A stretch of DNA of 64,000 bases from contig NZ_JABFBC010000001.1 in NCBI RefSeq assembly GCF_013093415.1, positions 124,001 to 188,000 on the forward strand, read 5' to 3'. Position numbers and translations under genes: made by a program. Each line of letters starts with the position of its first letter. Within the stretch, counting starts at the first letter, position 1. A model generated the notes under the pieces. It was not told where the DNA came from. It was given only the letters and a program-made list of their open reading frames with translations, and did no database searches. This DNA is from Halovulum dunhuangense (GTDB lineage: Bacteria; Pseudomonadota; Alphaproteobacteria; Rhodobacterales; Rhodobacteraceae). This document shows positions 20,000 to 30,007 of this stretch, piece after piece.

Positions 20000-20749
20000 T
20001 CAGGCGATGTGATCGCCATCGGAATCGTCGCCGGCCTCGTCCATCAGGCGCGAGAAGTCGGGAACGGTGATCTGGCGCTTGGTGCCCAGCTCGATCACGC
20101 CGTCCTTGCGCAGCGCCGTGATCTGCCGGCTGACCGTCTCGATCGTCAGGCCCAGGTAGTCGGCCATCGCCTCGCGGGTGATCATCAGATCGAAGCTCAG
20201 CCGTCCCGGAACGACCCCGGGGCGCAGGCTGATCTCGCGCCGGGCCAGGATCACCAGCAGGCTCGCGATCTTTTCCCGCGCCGTCTTGCGGCCCAGAAGC
20301 ACCATCCATTCGCGCGCGGCATCCAGCTCGTCCAGCGTCATCTCGAGCAGCCGGCGCGAGATCGAGGGCGTGGTCTCCAGCAGCTTCTCGAAGGGCTTGC
20401 GCTCGAATCGGCAGACCGTCAGCTCGGTCGCGGCGGTCACGTCGAAAGCCGCCTGCGACCGCCCCGGCCGGCCCAGGAAATCCGAAGGCAGCAGCAGACC
20501 CACCATCTGCCGGCGCCCATCCTCCATGGTGCGGCTGATCGAGGCGACGCCGTTCACCACCGACGCGACGTGGGGCATGGGATCCCCGGCCCAGACCACG
20601 GGCTCACCCGGGGCATAGGTCTTGTAGGATTTCATGCCCTCCAGCACCTCGAGTTCGTCCGACTCGCAGTGCGCGCAGACAGCTCTGTGGCGGATAGGAC
20701 AATTTTCGCAGGCCTGCGGGTCGCCAGCCGGCCTGCCACTAATTGGCAT
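20000..20749 (-). CDS. fnrL: FNR-type oxygen-sensing transcription regulator FnrL
   Basis: 249 residues if started at ATG 20749 (MPISGRPAG), close to the 248 of Rhodobacter FnrL; in-frame ATG 20761 and TTG 20797 are alternatives, and none has a clear ribosome site. N-terminal cysteines C14, C17, C25 and C28 (CENCPIRHRAVCAHC) plus C113 provide the [4Fe-4S] ligands. A CRP-like sensory domain follows, and the C-terminal helix-turn-helix has ETVSR, the E-x-x-SR set that reads TTGAT half sites. Under low oxygen the cluster-loaded dimer activates respiratory and tetrapyrrole genes. It is divergent from hemN, with one palindromic FNR box between them. A box this close to its own start would fit autorepression. 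Confidence 0.93.
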   Translation of the reverse strand: MPISGRPAGDPQACENCPIRHRAVCAHCESDELEVLEGMKSYKTYAPGEPVVWAGDPMPHVASVVNGVASISRTMEDGRRQMVGLLLPSDFLGRPGRSQAAFDVTAATELTVCRFERKPFEKLLETTPSISRRLLEMTLDELDAAREWMVLLGRKTAREKIASLLVILARREISLRPGVVPGRLSFDLMITREAMADYLGLTIETVSRQITALRKDGVIELGTKRQITVPDFSRLMDEAGDDSDGDHIA

Positions 20750-20762
20750 GCGCAATTTCATC

Positions 20763-20776
20763 TTGATCCAGATCAA
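20763..20776. promoter_or_regulatory. FNR box between fnrL and hemN
   Basis: TTGAT-CCAG-ATCAA is a perfect FNR palindrome. Its centre is 42 bp from hemN ATG 20812, so class II activation (centre at -41.5) would start hemN mRNA at about 20811, one base before the ATG. Its centre is only 20 bp from fnrL ATG 20749. Confidence 0.9.
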
Positions 20777-20811
20777 CGATTTTGAGTTCCCCTGCAAATT
20801 AGCGTACAGGA

Positions 20812-22170
20812 ATGGATCGTATTGAACAACTTGAACCCACCGGACTATTTGGCGCCAACGTCCCGCGCTACACCAGCTATCCGACCGCGCCGCATTTCAG
20901 CGACGCCTTCGGCGCGGCAGAGGCGGGGCGCTGGCTGGCCGAGCTTCCGGGGCGTGAACCGCTTTCGCTCTATCTTCATATCCCCTTCTGCGAAAGGCTG
21001 TGCTGGTTCTGCGCCTGCCGCACCCAGGGCGTCCGCAATCCCGAGCCGGTGGCCCGCTACCTCGAGGTGCTCAAGGCCGAGATCGGATTGCTTGCCGCGG
21101 CCCTGGGCGAACGGCGGAAAGTCGCCCGCATCCACTGGGGCGGCGGCACCCCCACCATCCTGAGCCCGACCCAGATCATCGACCTGACCGGCACCCTGCG
21201 CCGCAACTTCGACATCGCGCCCGACGCCGAATTCTCGGTCGAGATCGACCCCACGGCGGTGGACGAGGCCAAGATCGACGCGCTCGCGCTGGGCGGCATG
21301 ACCCGCGCCAGCATCGGCATCCAGGATTTCGACCCCGCGATCCAGCGGGCGATCGGCCGCGCGCAAAGCTTCGACCTGACAGCGCGGGTGGTGCGCCAGC
21401 TGCGCGCCGCCGGCATCGTCTCGCTCAACACCGACATCGTCTATGGCCTGCCGGGGCAGACGCTGGACGGGATCCGCGCCTCGACCGAGGCCGTGCTGTC
21501 ACTCGACCCGGACCGGGTGGCGCTGTTCGGCTACGCCCATGTCCCCTGGATCGCCAAGCGCCAGCGCATGATCGACGCCGACACCCTGCCCGGCCCGCAG
21601 GCACGGCTGGCGCTGGTCGAACAGACCGAGACGCAGTTCGTCCGCGCAGGCTATCAGGCGCTGGGGATCGACCATTTCGCGCGGCCCGGCGACAGCATGG
21701 CGCTGGCCGCCCGGCAGGGCCGGCTGCGGCGCAACTTCCAGGGCTACACCGACGACAACTGCGAAGCGCTGATCGGCCTCGGCGCATCCTCGATCTGGAA
21801 ACTGCCCGGCGGCTACCTGCAGAACGCGCCCGCCACCGCCCATTATGCCGGGCGCGTGCAGGCGGGCCATCTGGCGGTGACCAAGGGCTATGCCTTGTCG
21901 CTGGAGGATCGGGTCCGCGCCGCCTTCATCGAGCGGTTCCTCTGCGACATGTCGGTGGAGCTGGGCGCGCTGGAGAAGGAATTCGGCAGCTTCGTCGAAC
22001 TGATCCGCCCCGACATCAACCGCGCGCTCGACCGCTTCGGCCACTGGCTGTACTGGCACCGCGGCCAGCTCAGGCTGTCGCCCGACGGCAAGCCGCTGGC
22101 CCGGCTGATCGCGTCCGAGTTCGACGCCTTCCTGCGCGGCGGCACCGCGCGCCACTCGCAGGCGATCTGA
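20812..22170 (+). CDS. hemN: oxygen-independent coproporphyrinogen III dehydrogenase
   Basis: 452-residue radical-SAM enzyme that decarboxylates coproporphyrinogen III to protoporphyrinogen IX without oxygen. The cluster motif is C60-x3-C64-x2-C67 followed by C69 (HIPFCERLCWFCACR), as in true HemN. NVPRYTSYPTAPHF near the N terminus is also diagnostic and fixes the start close to 20812. The HemN C-terminal domain is present, so it is not HemW. An FNR box upstream and the adjacent fnrL gene fit induction at low oxygen, supplying haem for the cbb3 oxidase encoded downstream. AGGA abuts the ATG with no spacer, so translation may depend on a near-leaderless transcript. Confidence 0.96.
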   Translation: MDRIEQLEPTGLFGANVPRYTSYPTAPHFSDAFGAAEAGRWLAELPGREPLSLYLHIPFCERLCWFCACRTQGVRNPEPVARYLEVLKAEIGLLAAALGERRKVARIHWGGGTPTILSPTQIIDLTGTLRRNFDIAPDAEFSVEIDPTAVDEAKIDALALGGMTRASIGIQDFDPAIQRAIGRAQSFDLTARVVRQLRAAGIVSLNTDIVYGLPGQTLDGIRASTEAVLSLDPDRVALFGYAHVPWIAKRQRMIDADTLPGPQARLALVEQTETQFVRAGYQALGIDHFARPGDSMALAARQGRLRRNFQGYTDDNCEALIGLGASSIWKLPGGYLQNAPATAHYAGRVQAGHLAVTKGYALSLEDRVRAAFIERFLCDMSVELGALEKEFGSFVELIRPDINRALDRFGHWLYWHRGQLRLSPDGKPLARLIASEFDAFLRGGTARHSQAI

Positions 22171-22227
22171 TCACAGGACTTGAACACCGCCGGGCGCGGG
22201 CGCAGGCTTGCGGCAGGAGGAAACCCC

Positions 22228-23421
<1,194 letters not shown>

Positions 23422-23441
23422 AGCCGAAAGGGCCAGACAGA

Positions 23442-24476
23442 ATGCAGAACGAGATGCGCGCACTGGTGAAATCCCGCCCCGAGCCGGGCCTGTGGATGGA
23501 GCATGTGCCCGTGCCCGAACCCGGCCCGAACGAGGTGCTCATCAAGGTCAGGAAAACCGCCATCTGCGGGACCGACGTGCATATCTGGAACTGGGACGAA
23601 TGGTCGGCCAAGACGGTCCCGGTGGGCCTTGTCACGGGGCATGAATTCGTGGGCGAGATCGCGGACCTGGGCAGCGCCGCCACCCGCTATCCGCGCGGCC
23701 TGCGCGTCACCGGAGAGGGGCATATCGTCTGCGGCACCTGCCGCAACTGCCGCGCAGGAAGGGGCCATCTGTGCCGCAACACCAAAGGCGTGGGCGTGCA
23801 GCGCGCGGGCGCCTTCGCGGAATACCTGGTGCTGCCGGAATCGAACGTGGTGCCGGTGCCCGAAGACATCCCCGACGAGGTGGCTGCGATCTTCGATCCC
23901 TTCGGCAACGCGGTGCACACGGCGCTCAGCTTCGACCTGGTGGGCGAGGATGTGCTCGTGACCGGCGCCGGGCCCATCGGGATCATGGGCGCGCTGGTGG
24001 CCAGACGCGCCGGCGCGCGCAAGGTGGTCATCACCGACCTGAACGACCGCCGCCTGACGCTCGCGCGGGAAATGGGGATCGAGCACACGCTCAACCCCGC
24101 GCGCGACAGCCTGCGCGACCTGATGCCCCGCATCGGCATGACCGAGGGCTTCGACGTGGGCCTGGAAATGTCGGGCGCCGCCCCCGCCTTCCGCGACATG
24201 GTGGCCGCCATGAACAACGGCGGCAAGATCGCGCTTCTGGGCATCGCGCCCACCGCCTTCGAGATCGACTGGAACCAGGTCATCTTCAAGATGCTGACCA
24301 TAAAGGGCATCTATGGCCGCGAGATGTACGAGACCTGGTACAAGATGATCGGGCTGGTGCAATCCGGGCTGGACCTGACCCCGCTCATCACCCACCGCCT
24401 GCCCGCCGCCGGCTTCGAGGCGGGCTTTTCCGCCATGCGCGACGGCTCTGCCTGCAAGGTGGTGATGGACTGGTGA
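23442..24476 (+). CDS. tdh: L-threonine 3-dehydrogenase
   Basis: 344-residue zinc-dependent medium-chain dehydrogenase oxidising threonine to 2-amino-3-oxobutyrate with NAD+. [19 protein letters not shown] contains the catalytic zinc Cys and the Tdh-specific sequence, GHEFVGEI holds the zinc His-Glu, and [15 protein letters not shown] supplies the four structural zinc cysteines. The nucleotide fold is [18 protein letters not shown] 23442 is used; ATG 23454 four codons later (MRALVKSR) matches the E. coli start slightly better. It forms an operon with kbl. The end is 47 bp before the FNR box of ccoN. Confidence 0.96.
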   Translation: MQNEMRALVKSRPEPGLWMEHVPVPEPGPNEVLIKVRKTAICGTDVHIWNWDEWSAKTVPVGLVTGHEFVGEIADLGSAATRYPRGLRVTGEGHIVCGTCRNCRAGRGHLCRNTKGVGVQRAGAFAEYLVLPESNVVPVPEDIPDEVAAIFDPFGNAVHTALSFDLVGEDVLVTGAGPIGIMGALVARRAGARKVVITDLNDRRLTLAREMGIEHTLNPARDSLRDLMPRIGMTEGFDVGLEMSGAAPAFRDMVAAMNNGGKIALLGIAPTAFEIDWNQVIFKMLTIKGIYGREMYETWYKMIGLVQSGLDLTPLITHRLPAAGFEAGFSAMRDGSACKVVMDW

Positions 24477-24523
24477 CGCGGCAGGGCTTCCGCAGCGTCA
24501 TCGCGCCCGGTTTCCCGAAAGGG

Positions 24524-24537
24524 TTGATCTGAATCAA
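24524..24537 (+). promoter_or_regulatory. FNR box upstream of ccoNOQP
   Basis: TTGAT-CTGA-ATCAA matches the full palindrome, 96 bp upstream of ccoN ATG 24633. Class II spacing predicts a start near 24572 and a 60-nt leader. The -10 candidate there (AAATGT) is poor, so activation by FnrL would be needed. Confidence 0.9.
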
Positions 24538-24632
24538 GGCCGCTCACCGCCCCGTGAGGAAATGTTGCACGGCACAATGACCGGCCGTGCGGGCGATGCC
24601 TGCCGCATGGCCAAAGACAAGAGGGGCAAGAG

Positions 24633-26237
24633 ATGACCGACACGCTGAAGCTGGTCGCGCTTGCGGTGATCACGGTTTTCGCCGCGATCGCCGCGAATTT
24701 CGCGCGCGACCTGGCCTATCAGGTGCATGCCATCCTGATCATGCTGATCGCGGCGGGCCTGTTCCTGTGGATCCTGCGCAGAGTGGGAGAGCCGCAGCGC
24801 GCGGTTGCCGCCGAACCATCGGGGTATGTTGACGACGTGATCCGCTGGGGCGTGATCGCCACCGCCTTCTGGGGCGTGGTGGGCTTCCTGGCCGGCACCT
24901 ACATCGCCTTCCAGCTGGCGTTTCCGGCGCTGAACCTCGGGGTTGAATACACCGCCTTCGGCCGGCTGCGGCCGCTGCACACCTCGGCGGTGATCTTCGC
25001 CTTCGGGGGCAACGCGCTGATCGCGACATCCTTCTACGTCGTCCAGCGCACCTCGGCCGCGCGGCTCTTCGCGCCCGGCCTCGCCCGCTTCGTGTTCTGG
25101 GGCTACCAGATCTTCATCGTGCTGGCCGCCACCGGCTACCTGCTGGGCGCCACCCAGTCCAAGGAATACGCCGAGCCGGAATGGTATGTGGACATCTGGC
25201 TGACGCTGGTCTGGGTCGCCTATCTCGCCGTCTTCATGGGCACGATCCTGAGGCGCAAGGAACCGCACATCTACGTCGCCAACTGGTTCTTCCTGAGCTT
25301 CATCGTCACCGTGGCGATGCTGCACATCGTCAACAACCTGTCGATCCCGGTGTCGATCTGGGGATCGAAGTCGGTGCAGGTCTTCTCGGGCGTGCAGGAC
25401 GCGCTGACGCAATGGTGGTACGGCCACAACGCGGTGGGCTTCTTCCTGACCGCGGGCTTCCTGGGCATGATGTACTACTTCGTGCCCAAGCAGGCCGACC
25501 GCCCGGTCTATTCCTACAAGCTCAGCATCATCCACTTCTGGTCGCTGATCTTCCTCTACATCTGGGCCGGCCCGCACCACCTGCACTACACCGCCCTGCC
25601 CGACTGGGCGCAGACGCTGGGCATGGTGTTCTCGATCATGCTCTGGATGCCCAGCTGGGGCGGCATGATCAACGGCCTGATGACGCTTTCCGGCGCCTGG
25701 GACAAGCTGCGCACCGACCCGGTGCTGCGGATGATGGTGGTCAGCGTGGGCTTCTACGGCATGGCCACCTTCGAGGGGCCGATGATGTCGATCAAGGCCG
25801 TCAACTCGCTGTCGCACTACACCGACTGGACCATCGGCCACGTCCATTCCGGCGCGCTGGGCTGGAACGGCATGATCACCTTCGGCGCGCTCTACTTCCT
25901 GGTGCCGAAGCTGTGGAACCGCGAACGGCTCTACTCGCTTCCGGCGGTCAGCTGGCACTTCTGGCTCGCCACCATCGGCATCGTTCTCTACGCGGCGTCC
26001 ATGTGGGTGACCGGGATCATGGAAGGGCTGATGTGGCGCGAGGTGGATTCGCAGGGCTTCCTCGTGAACTCCTTCGCGGACACGGTCAGCGCGAAATTCC
26101 CGATGTATGTGGTCCGCGGCCTGGGCGGGGTGCTCTATCTCGCCGGTGCGATGATCATGGTCTGGAACCTCTGGATGACGGCGCGTGGCGCGGGGCAGGA
26201 AGCCCCGAGCCGCACCGCTGCCGTCGCCGCGGAATAA
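24633..26237 (+). CDS. ccoN: cbb3-type cytochrome c oxidase subunit I
   Basis: 534-residue catalytic subunit carrying haem b, haem b3 and CuB of the high-affinity cbb3 terminal oxidase in the inner membrane. About twelve membrane spans are visible. Metal-ligand motifs include [17 protein letters not shown] (haem b His), [11 protein letters not shown] (CuB His and cross-link Tyr region), GPHHLHYT (CuB His pair) and [12 protein letters not shown] (haem ligands). GAGGGG-type site precedes ATG 24633. It is the first gene of ccoNOQP, controlled by the FNR box at 24524. Confidence 0.98.
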   Translation: MTDTLKLVALAVITVFAAIAANFARDLAYQVHAILIMLIAAGLFLWILRRVGEPQRAVAAEPSGYVDDVIRWGVIATAFWGVVGFLAGTYIAFQLAFPALNLGVEYTAFGRLRPLHTSAVIFAFGGNALIATSFYVVQRTSAARLFAPGLARFVFWGYQIFIVLAATGYLLGATQSKEYAEPEWYVDIWLTLVWVAYLAVFMGTILRRKEPHIYVANWFFLSFIVTVAMLHIVNNLSIPVSIWGSKSVQVFSGVQDALTQWWYGHNAVGFFLTAGFLGMMYYFVPKQADRPVYSYKLSIIHFWSLIFLYIWAGPHHLHYTALPDWAQTLGMVFSIMLWMPSWGGMINGLMTLSGAWDKLRTDPVLRMMVVSVGFYGMATFEGPMMSIKAVNSLSHYTDWTIGHVHSGALGWNGMITFGALYFLVPKLWNRERLYSLPAVSWHFWLATIGIVLYAASMWVTGIMEGLMWREVDSQGFLVNSFADTVSAKFPMYVVRGLGGVLYLAGAMIMVWNLWMTARGAGQEAPSRTAAVAAE

Positions 26238-26247
26238 GGAGGGGACG

Positions 26248-26976
26248 ATGGGCGTTCTCGACAATCACAAGGTCATCGAGAAGAACGCGACGCTTCTGCT
26301 CGCGCTCAGCTTCGCGGTGGTGACCGTCGGCGGCATCGTTGAAATCGTGCCGCTGTTCTACCTGGAAAACACCATCGAGGAGGTGGAGGGCGTGCGCCCC
26401 TACACCCCCCTCGAACTGGCGGGCCGCGACATCTATGTCCGCGAGGGCTGCTATGTCTGCCACTCCCAGATGATCCGCCCGATGCGCGACGAGGTGGAAC
26501 GCTACGGCCATTACAGCCTGGCGGCGGAATCGATGTACGACCATCCGTTCCAGTGGGGCTCGAAACGCACCGGCCCCGACCTGGCGCGGGTCGGCGGGCG
26601 CTATTCCGACGCCTGGCATGTGGACCACTTCGAGAACCCGCAGGCGCTGGTGCCCGAAAGCGTGATGCCCTCCTACGCGCATCTGGGCGCCACCCGGATC
26701 GAGGCGCGCTTCATGCCCGACCTGCTGGAAACCCACCGCATGGTCGGCGTGCCCTACAGCGACGAGATGATCGAGAACGCGGTCGCCGACTTCCGCGCCC
26801 AGGCCAACCCGGACGCGGATACCGACGGGCTGCTGGAGCGTTATGGCGAGACGGTCAACGTGCGCGACTTCGACGGCAATCCCGCGCTCACCGAACTCGA
26901 CGCGATGATCGCCTATCTTCAGGTGCTGGGCACGATGGTGGACTTCTCCACCTTCGAGCCGGCGGCAAGCCGGTAA
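26248..26976 (+). CDS. ccoO: cbb3-type cytochrome c oxidase subunit II
   Basis: 242 residues from ATG 26248 (AAGGAGGGG upstream; an earlier in-frame codon at 26185 lies inside ccoN). One N-terminal membrane anchor (about 12-36) followed by a periplasmic monohaem cytochrome c domain with the haem site CYVCHSQ and the family signature [16 protein letters not shown]. The axial Met is probably in [10 protein letters not shown]. It passes electrons from CcoP to CcoN. Gap to ccoN is 10 nt. Confidence 0.98.
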   Translation: MGVLDNHKVIEKNATLLLALSFAVVTVGGIVEIVPLFYLENTIEEVEGVRPYTPLELAGRDIYVREGCYVCHSQMIRPMRDEVERYGHYSLAAESMYDHPFQWGSKRTGPDLARVGGRYSDAWHVDHFENPQALVPESVMPSYAHLGATRIEARFMPDLLETHRMVGVPYSDEMIENAVADFRAQANPDADTDGLLERYGETVNVRDFDGNPALTELDAMIAYLQVLGTMVDFSTFEPAASR

Positions 26977-26986
26977 GGAGGGGGCG

Positions 26987-27190
26987 ATGGATCTCTACAC
27001 CCTTCTTCGCCAGTTCGCCGACAGCTGGGCGCTGCTGGCGCTGACCCTGTTCTTCATCGGCGTGGTGATCTTCGCCTTCCGTCCCGGCAGCGCCCGGATG
27101 CATCGCGACATCGCCAATATCCCGCTGCGCAACGACACGCTTCCCGCGACCGGCCGCAAGGCGGCGCGGACCAAGGCGGAGGACAACTGA
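26987..27190 (+). CDS. ccoQ: cbb3-type cytochrome c oxidase subunit CcoQ
   Basis: 67 residues with one membrane helix (about 12-33, WALLALTLFFIGVVIFAF) and a basic cytoplasmic tail, the usual size and form of CcoQ, a small subunit that stabilises the complex. It sits between ccoO and ccoP, 10 nt after ccoO; its stop overlaps the ccoP start by one base (TGATG). GGAGGGGGC precedes the ATG. Sequence conservation is low in this family, so the call rests mainly on position and topology. Confidence 0.93.
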   Translation: MDLYTLLRQFADSWALLALTLFFIGVVIFAFRPGSARMHRDIANIPLRNDTLPATGRKAARTKAEDN

Positions 27191-28053
27191 TGGTCCGCAA
27201 ACTGGACAAGACCGACGAGATGCCCACCACCGGCCACGAATGGGACGGCATCCGCGAATACGACACGCCGATGCCGCGCTGGTGGGTGCTGACCTTCTAC
27301 GGCACGATCGTCTTCTCGGTGATCTACATGATCCTGTTCCCGGCGATCCCGCTCATCAACGGGGCGACGCCGGGGGTGCTGGGCTATTCCACCCGCGCCG
27401 CGGTGCAGGAGGATATCGAGACGTTCCGCCAGGCGAATGCCGACCTCGACACCCGCCTGGTCGAGACGGAGCTGACCGAGATCTCGGCCGATGCGGACCT
27501 GAACCGCTACGCGGTGGCGGGTGGGGCCGCGGTGTTCCGCACCTACTGCGCGCAGTGCCACGGCGCGGGCGCGGGCGGGGGCGTGGGCTATCCCAACCTG
27601 GTCGACGACGCCTGGCTCTGGGGCGGCGACATCGAGGCGATCCACCAGACCATCGCGCACGGCATCCGCGCCGAGAGCGATCCCGACACCCGCTTCAGCC
27701 AGATGCCCGCCTTCGGCGACGACTACCTGAGCGACGAGGAAATCGCCCAGGTGGTCGAGCATGTGCTGGCCATCTCGGGGCAGGACCATGACGCAGACCT
27801 GGCGACACCCGGCGCCACGGTCTTCGCCGACAACTGCGCCGCCTGCCACGGCGATCAGGGCGAGGGGATGCGCGATCTGGGCGCGCCGAACCTGACCGAC
27901 GCGATCTGGCTCTATGGCGGCGACCGCGACACGCTGATCCAGACGGTGACGTATTCCCGCGCCGGCATGATGCCGCCCTGGACCGGCCGCCTGACCGAGG
28001 CGCAGATCCGGCAGGTCTCGGTCTATGTCCACCAGCTGGGTGGCGGCGAATGA
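27190..28053 (+). CDS. ccoP: cbb3-type cytochrome c oxidase subunit III (dihaem)
   Basis: 287 residues: a cytoplasmic N terminus containing TTGHEWDGIREYDTPMPRWW (the CcoP signature), one membrane span (about 35-57), and two periplasmic cytochrome c domains with haem sites CAQCH and CAACH. It receives electrons from soluble or membrane c-type cytochromes. Start codon overlaps the ccoQ stop, so translation is coupled. It ends the ccoNOQP operon. Confidence 0.98.
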   Translation: MVRKLDKTDEMPTTGHEWDGIREYDTPMPRWWVLTFYGTIVFSVIYMILFPAIPLINGATPGVLGYSTRAAVQEDIETFRQANADLDTRLVETELTEISADADLNRYAVAGGAAVFRTYCAQCHGAGAGGGVGYPNLVDDAWLWGGDIEAIHQTIAHGIRAESDPDTRFSQMPAFGDDYLSDEEIAQVVEHVLAISGQDHDADLATPGATVFADNCAACHGDQGEGMRDLGAPNLTDAIWLYGGDRDTLIQTVTYSRAGMMPPWTGRLTEAQIRQVSVYVHQLGGGE

Positions 28054-28140
28054 CACGGAATCCCCCTGCCGGGGGATAGGCGGGCGAGGGCGGCTTTCCT
28101 GTTCACCAAACCGCGGCCCTTGCCCGCCGCCTCGATCTGC

Positions 28141-28168
28141 AAGGGGCCGTCCCGCCGGGGCGGCCCTT
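28141..28168 (+). terminator. GC-rich hairpin after ccoP, left copy of a direct repeat
   Basis: AAGGGGCCG and CGGCCCTT pair (one bulged G) around TCCCGCCGGGG, about 90 bp after ccoP. There is no T-run beyond TT. The 20 bp at 28149-28168 recur exactly at 28935-28954, on the far side of the 2H phosphoesterase gene. A second small hairpin (CCCCC-TGC-CGGGGG) is at 28064-28077. Confidence 0.5.
28149..28168 (+). repeat. 20-bp direct repeat flanking the 2H phosphoesterase gene, left copy
   Basis: GTCCCGCCGGGGCGGCCCTT, identical to 28935-28954. Flanking bases also match partly (ggggcc against gggaca before it). The repeats bracket about 766 bp containing one gene of lower GC content. Confidence 0.85.
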
Positions 28169-28327
28169 ACCAGTTGTGTTCAAGCGTCATGCACGTCACC
28201 GAGTGCGCCATTGCCCTCATGGTGCCAATGCCCTCGCAGACTCCCGCGGGGGCGGTTCCATGGTCTGGAAGTCACCTGTTCGGACGAAGCGGTCATTGAC
28301 CCATGACGCCGATCTTTCCACCATGTC

Positions 28328-28858
28328 GTGGTGATCTACGTCCTGGCATATCCACAGTTCGAGCCGAGTGTCGCCGAACGCATTCATCGGTTCCGGATCG
28401 CGAACGAGCCGGCCAGGGCCATGCTCGTCCCCCCACACGTCACTCTCGTGTTCGGGCTGGCAAATATCGGCCAGAAGGAGTTCCTGGCGCACTGCGAGGC
28501 GGCAGCCAGCCTGTCATCGCAGTTTGACGTATCTTTCGTTTCGGGTGAGGTAACTTACGACTTCTTCGAAAAGGCACACAAATTATTACTTGTCAGCTCG
28601 GCTGGAAGTTCCCAGCTCGCCGCATTGCATCAACGGCTCTACGAAGGCGCTCAAGAAGCGGAACTGAAAGCCGATATCCCTTACCGTCCACACATGACGG
28701 TCGCGACGAACCCTGATCGAACGGTCATCGAGCGCTTGGACGTTTGTGCCCTCGGGGGTTTTCCACTCTCCGGAACAATCGGGGCTCTGGAGGTTGTGGA
28801 GCTTGAGAACGGGAGACTACGCCACCTAGAAACTGTCCCCTTCGCGAAGTTGAGTTAG
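28328..28858 (+). CDS. 2H phosphoesterase (2'-5' RNA ligase-like)
   Basis: 176 residues. The two HxT motifs that define the 2H superfamily are present as PHVTLVFG (about residue 37) and RPHMTVAT (about 118), with the expected spacing. Family members hydrolyse or ligate 2',5' or cyclic phosphodiesters in RNA or nucleotides; this small single-domain version resembles the LigT/YjcG-like group and no further specificity can be read. The start is GTG 28328 (next codon is also GTG, 28331), without a good ribosome site. The gene is visibly less GC-rich than its neighbours and lies between 20-bp direct repeats downstream of ccoNOQP, which suggests acquisition. Confidence 0.78.
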   Translation: MVIYVLAYPQFEPSVAERIHRFRIANEPARAMLVPPHVTLVFGLANIGQKEFLAHCEAAASLSSQFDVSFVSGEVTYDFFEKAHKLLLVSSAGSSQLAALHQRLYEGAQEAELKADIPYRPHMTVATNPDRTVIERLDVCALGGFPLSGTIGALEVVELENGRLRHLETVPFAKLS

Positions 28859-28934
28859 CCATCAAGGCGGACGACAGTCCCGTCGATGCGCGCCGTCGCG
28901 TTGGGCGCGATCATCAACATATCCAGCAGGGACA

Positions 28935-28954
28935 GTCCCGCCGGGGCGGCCCTT
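28935..28954 (+). repeat. 20-bp direct repeat flanking the 2H phosphoesterase gene, right copy
   Basis: Exact match to 28149-28168. It lies 76 bp after the 2H gene and 86 bp before the SDR start, and is followed by cggctttccgccg, which can form a further small stem with the repeat. Confidence 0.85.
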
Positions 28955-29039
28955 CGGCTTTCCGCCGCTTCGGGGTGGCGCATCGCGCCCGCGCCGGGGA
29001 TACTGGCCTGGACGACAGGCATAGGACGGAGGGACGCAG

Positions 29040-29792
29040 ATGGCCGAGAAACGGATCGCACTGGTGACCGGGGGCGCGCGCGGGATCGGCCGCGCCTGCG
29101 CCGAGGCGCTGGCCGCCGATGGCTGCCGCGTGGTGCTGGCCGACATCGACGCCGACGCCGCCGCGGCGACGGCCGGGGAACTCGGTAACGGGGCGCTGGG
29201 GCTGGGATGCGACATCGGCCAGCCCGACCAGGTCGCGGCCCTTTTCGACCGGGTGGAGGCCGATGCCGGCCCCGTCTCCGTCCTCGTCAACAACGCCGGC
29301 ATCGCAATGCCCGCGCCCTTTCTGGAAACCCCCGTCGAGGATTTCCGGAAAGTCATCGACGTGAACCTGACGGGCAGTTTCGTCGCCACCCAGCGCGCCG
29401 CCCGCGCCATGGTCGCCCACGGCATCAAGGGCGCCGTGGTCAACATGTCCTCGGTCAACGCGCAGCTGGCGATCCCGACGATCGCGTCCTACTGCGCGTC
29501 CAAGGGGGGCGTCATGCAGCTGACCAGGGCGGCTGCGCTCGCGCTCGCGCCGCACGGCATCAGGGTGAACGCCGTCGGCCCCGGCTCGATCGACACGGCG
29601 ATGCTGGCCGGGGTCAACGCCAACCCCGACGCGATGAAGATGGTGCTCTCGCGCACGCCGCTGGGCCGCATCGGCACCCCGCGGGAAATCGGCGACGTGG
29701 TGGCCTTTCTCGCCAGCGAGAAGGCCAGCTACATCACCGGCGAGACCATCTACATCGACGGCGGGCGGCTTGGCCTGAATTACACGATGTGA
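29040..29792 (+). CDS. short-chain dehydrogenase/reductase (SDR)
   Basis: 250-residue classical SDR. Cofactor motif TGGARGIGRA (TGxxxGIG) and an Asp-rich following turn (LADIDAD) favour NAD(H). NNAG is at about residue 85, the catalytic Ser in VVNMSSVNAQ, and the Tyr-Lys pair in SYCASKGG. The C-terminal TGETIYIDGG is typical. Substrate is unknown; relatives include sugar and 3-oxoacyl reductases. GGAGGGACGCAG precedes the ATG. It has no operon partner: upstream is the 2H gene, downstream the divergent-style LysR region. Confidence 0.9.
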   Translation: MAEKRIALVTGGARGIGRACAEALAADGCRVVLADIDADAAAATAGELGNGALGLGCDIGQPDQVAALFDRVEADAGPVSVLVNNAGIAMPAPFLETPVEDFRKVIDVNLTGSFVATQRAARAMVAHGIKGAVVNMSSVNAQLAIPTIASYCASKGGVMQLTRAAALALAPHGIRVNAVGPGSIDTAMLAGVNANPDAMKMVLSRTPLGRIGTPREIGDVVAFLASEKASYITGETIYIDGGRLGLNYTM

Positions 29793-29908
29793 CGCAGGCG
29801 CCAGCGCAGCCAGCCCCGGCGGCGGGCCGGAGCCTCGGGCGCGGCGGGGACCTTGGGCAGATCGGTGCGGGTCGCGATGTTCATCACATCCGAAAATATC
29901 GCTAACAT
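29780..29908 (-). CDS. hypothetical 42-residue protein, Arg/Trp-rich tail
   Basis: Small frame from ATG 29908 (MLAIFSDVMNIATRTDLPK) to TAA 29780, ending in a basic tail with RRRGWLRWRLRHIV. GGAGG stands 7 nt before the ATG on the minus strand, an ideal ribosome site, which is the main evidence. It overlaps the last 13 nt of the SDR gene in the opposite direction and is divergent from the LysR gene. The amphipathic N terminus and basic tail would suit membrane-surface or nucleic-acid binding, but no family is recognised. Confidence 0.45.
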   Translation of the reverse strand: MLAIFSDVMNIATRTDLPKVPAAPEAPARRRGWLRWRLRHIV

Positions 29909-30007
29909 GGCAGGGCCTCCGGAAAAGCTGTTCTGCCGCATCCATAGCGCCGCACCGGCCTGCGCCGCGAGTCAGGAATTTTTCAGACCTGAAAGAGGGG
30001 CTTTCAC

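Noticed and set aside
20750-20797. Longer FnrL from TTG 20797
   Set aside because: It would start on a rare codon with no ribosome site and run through the FNR box; the ATG 20749 start gives the family length.
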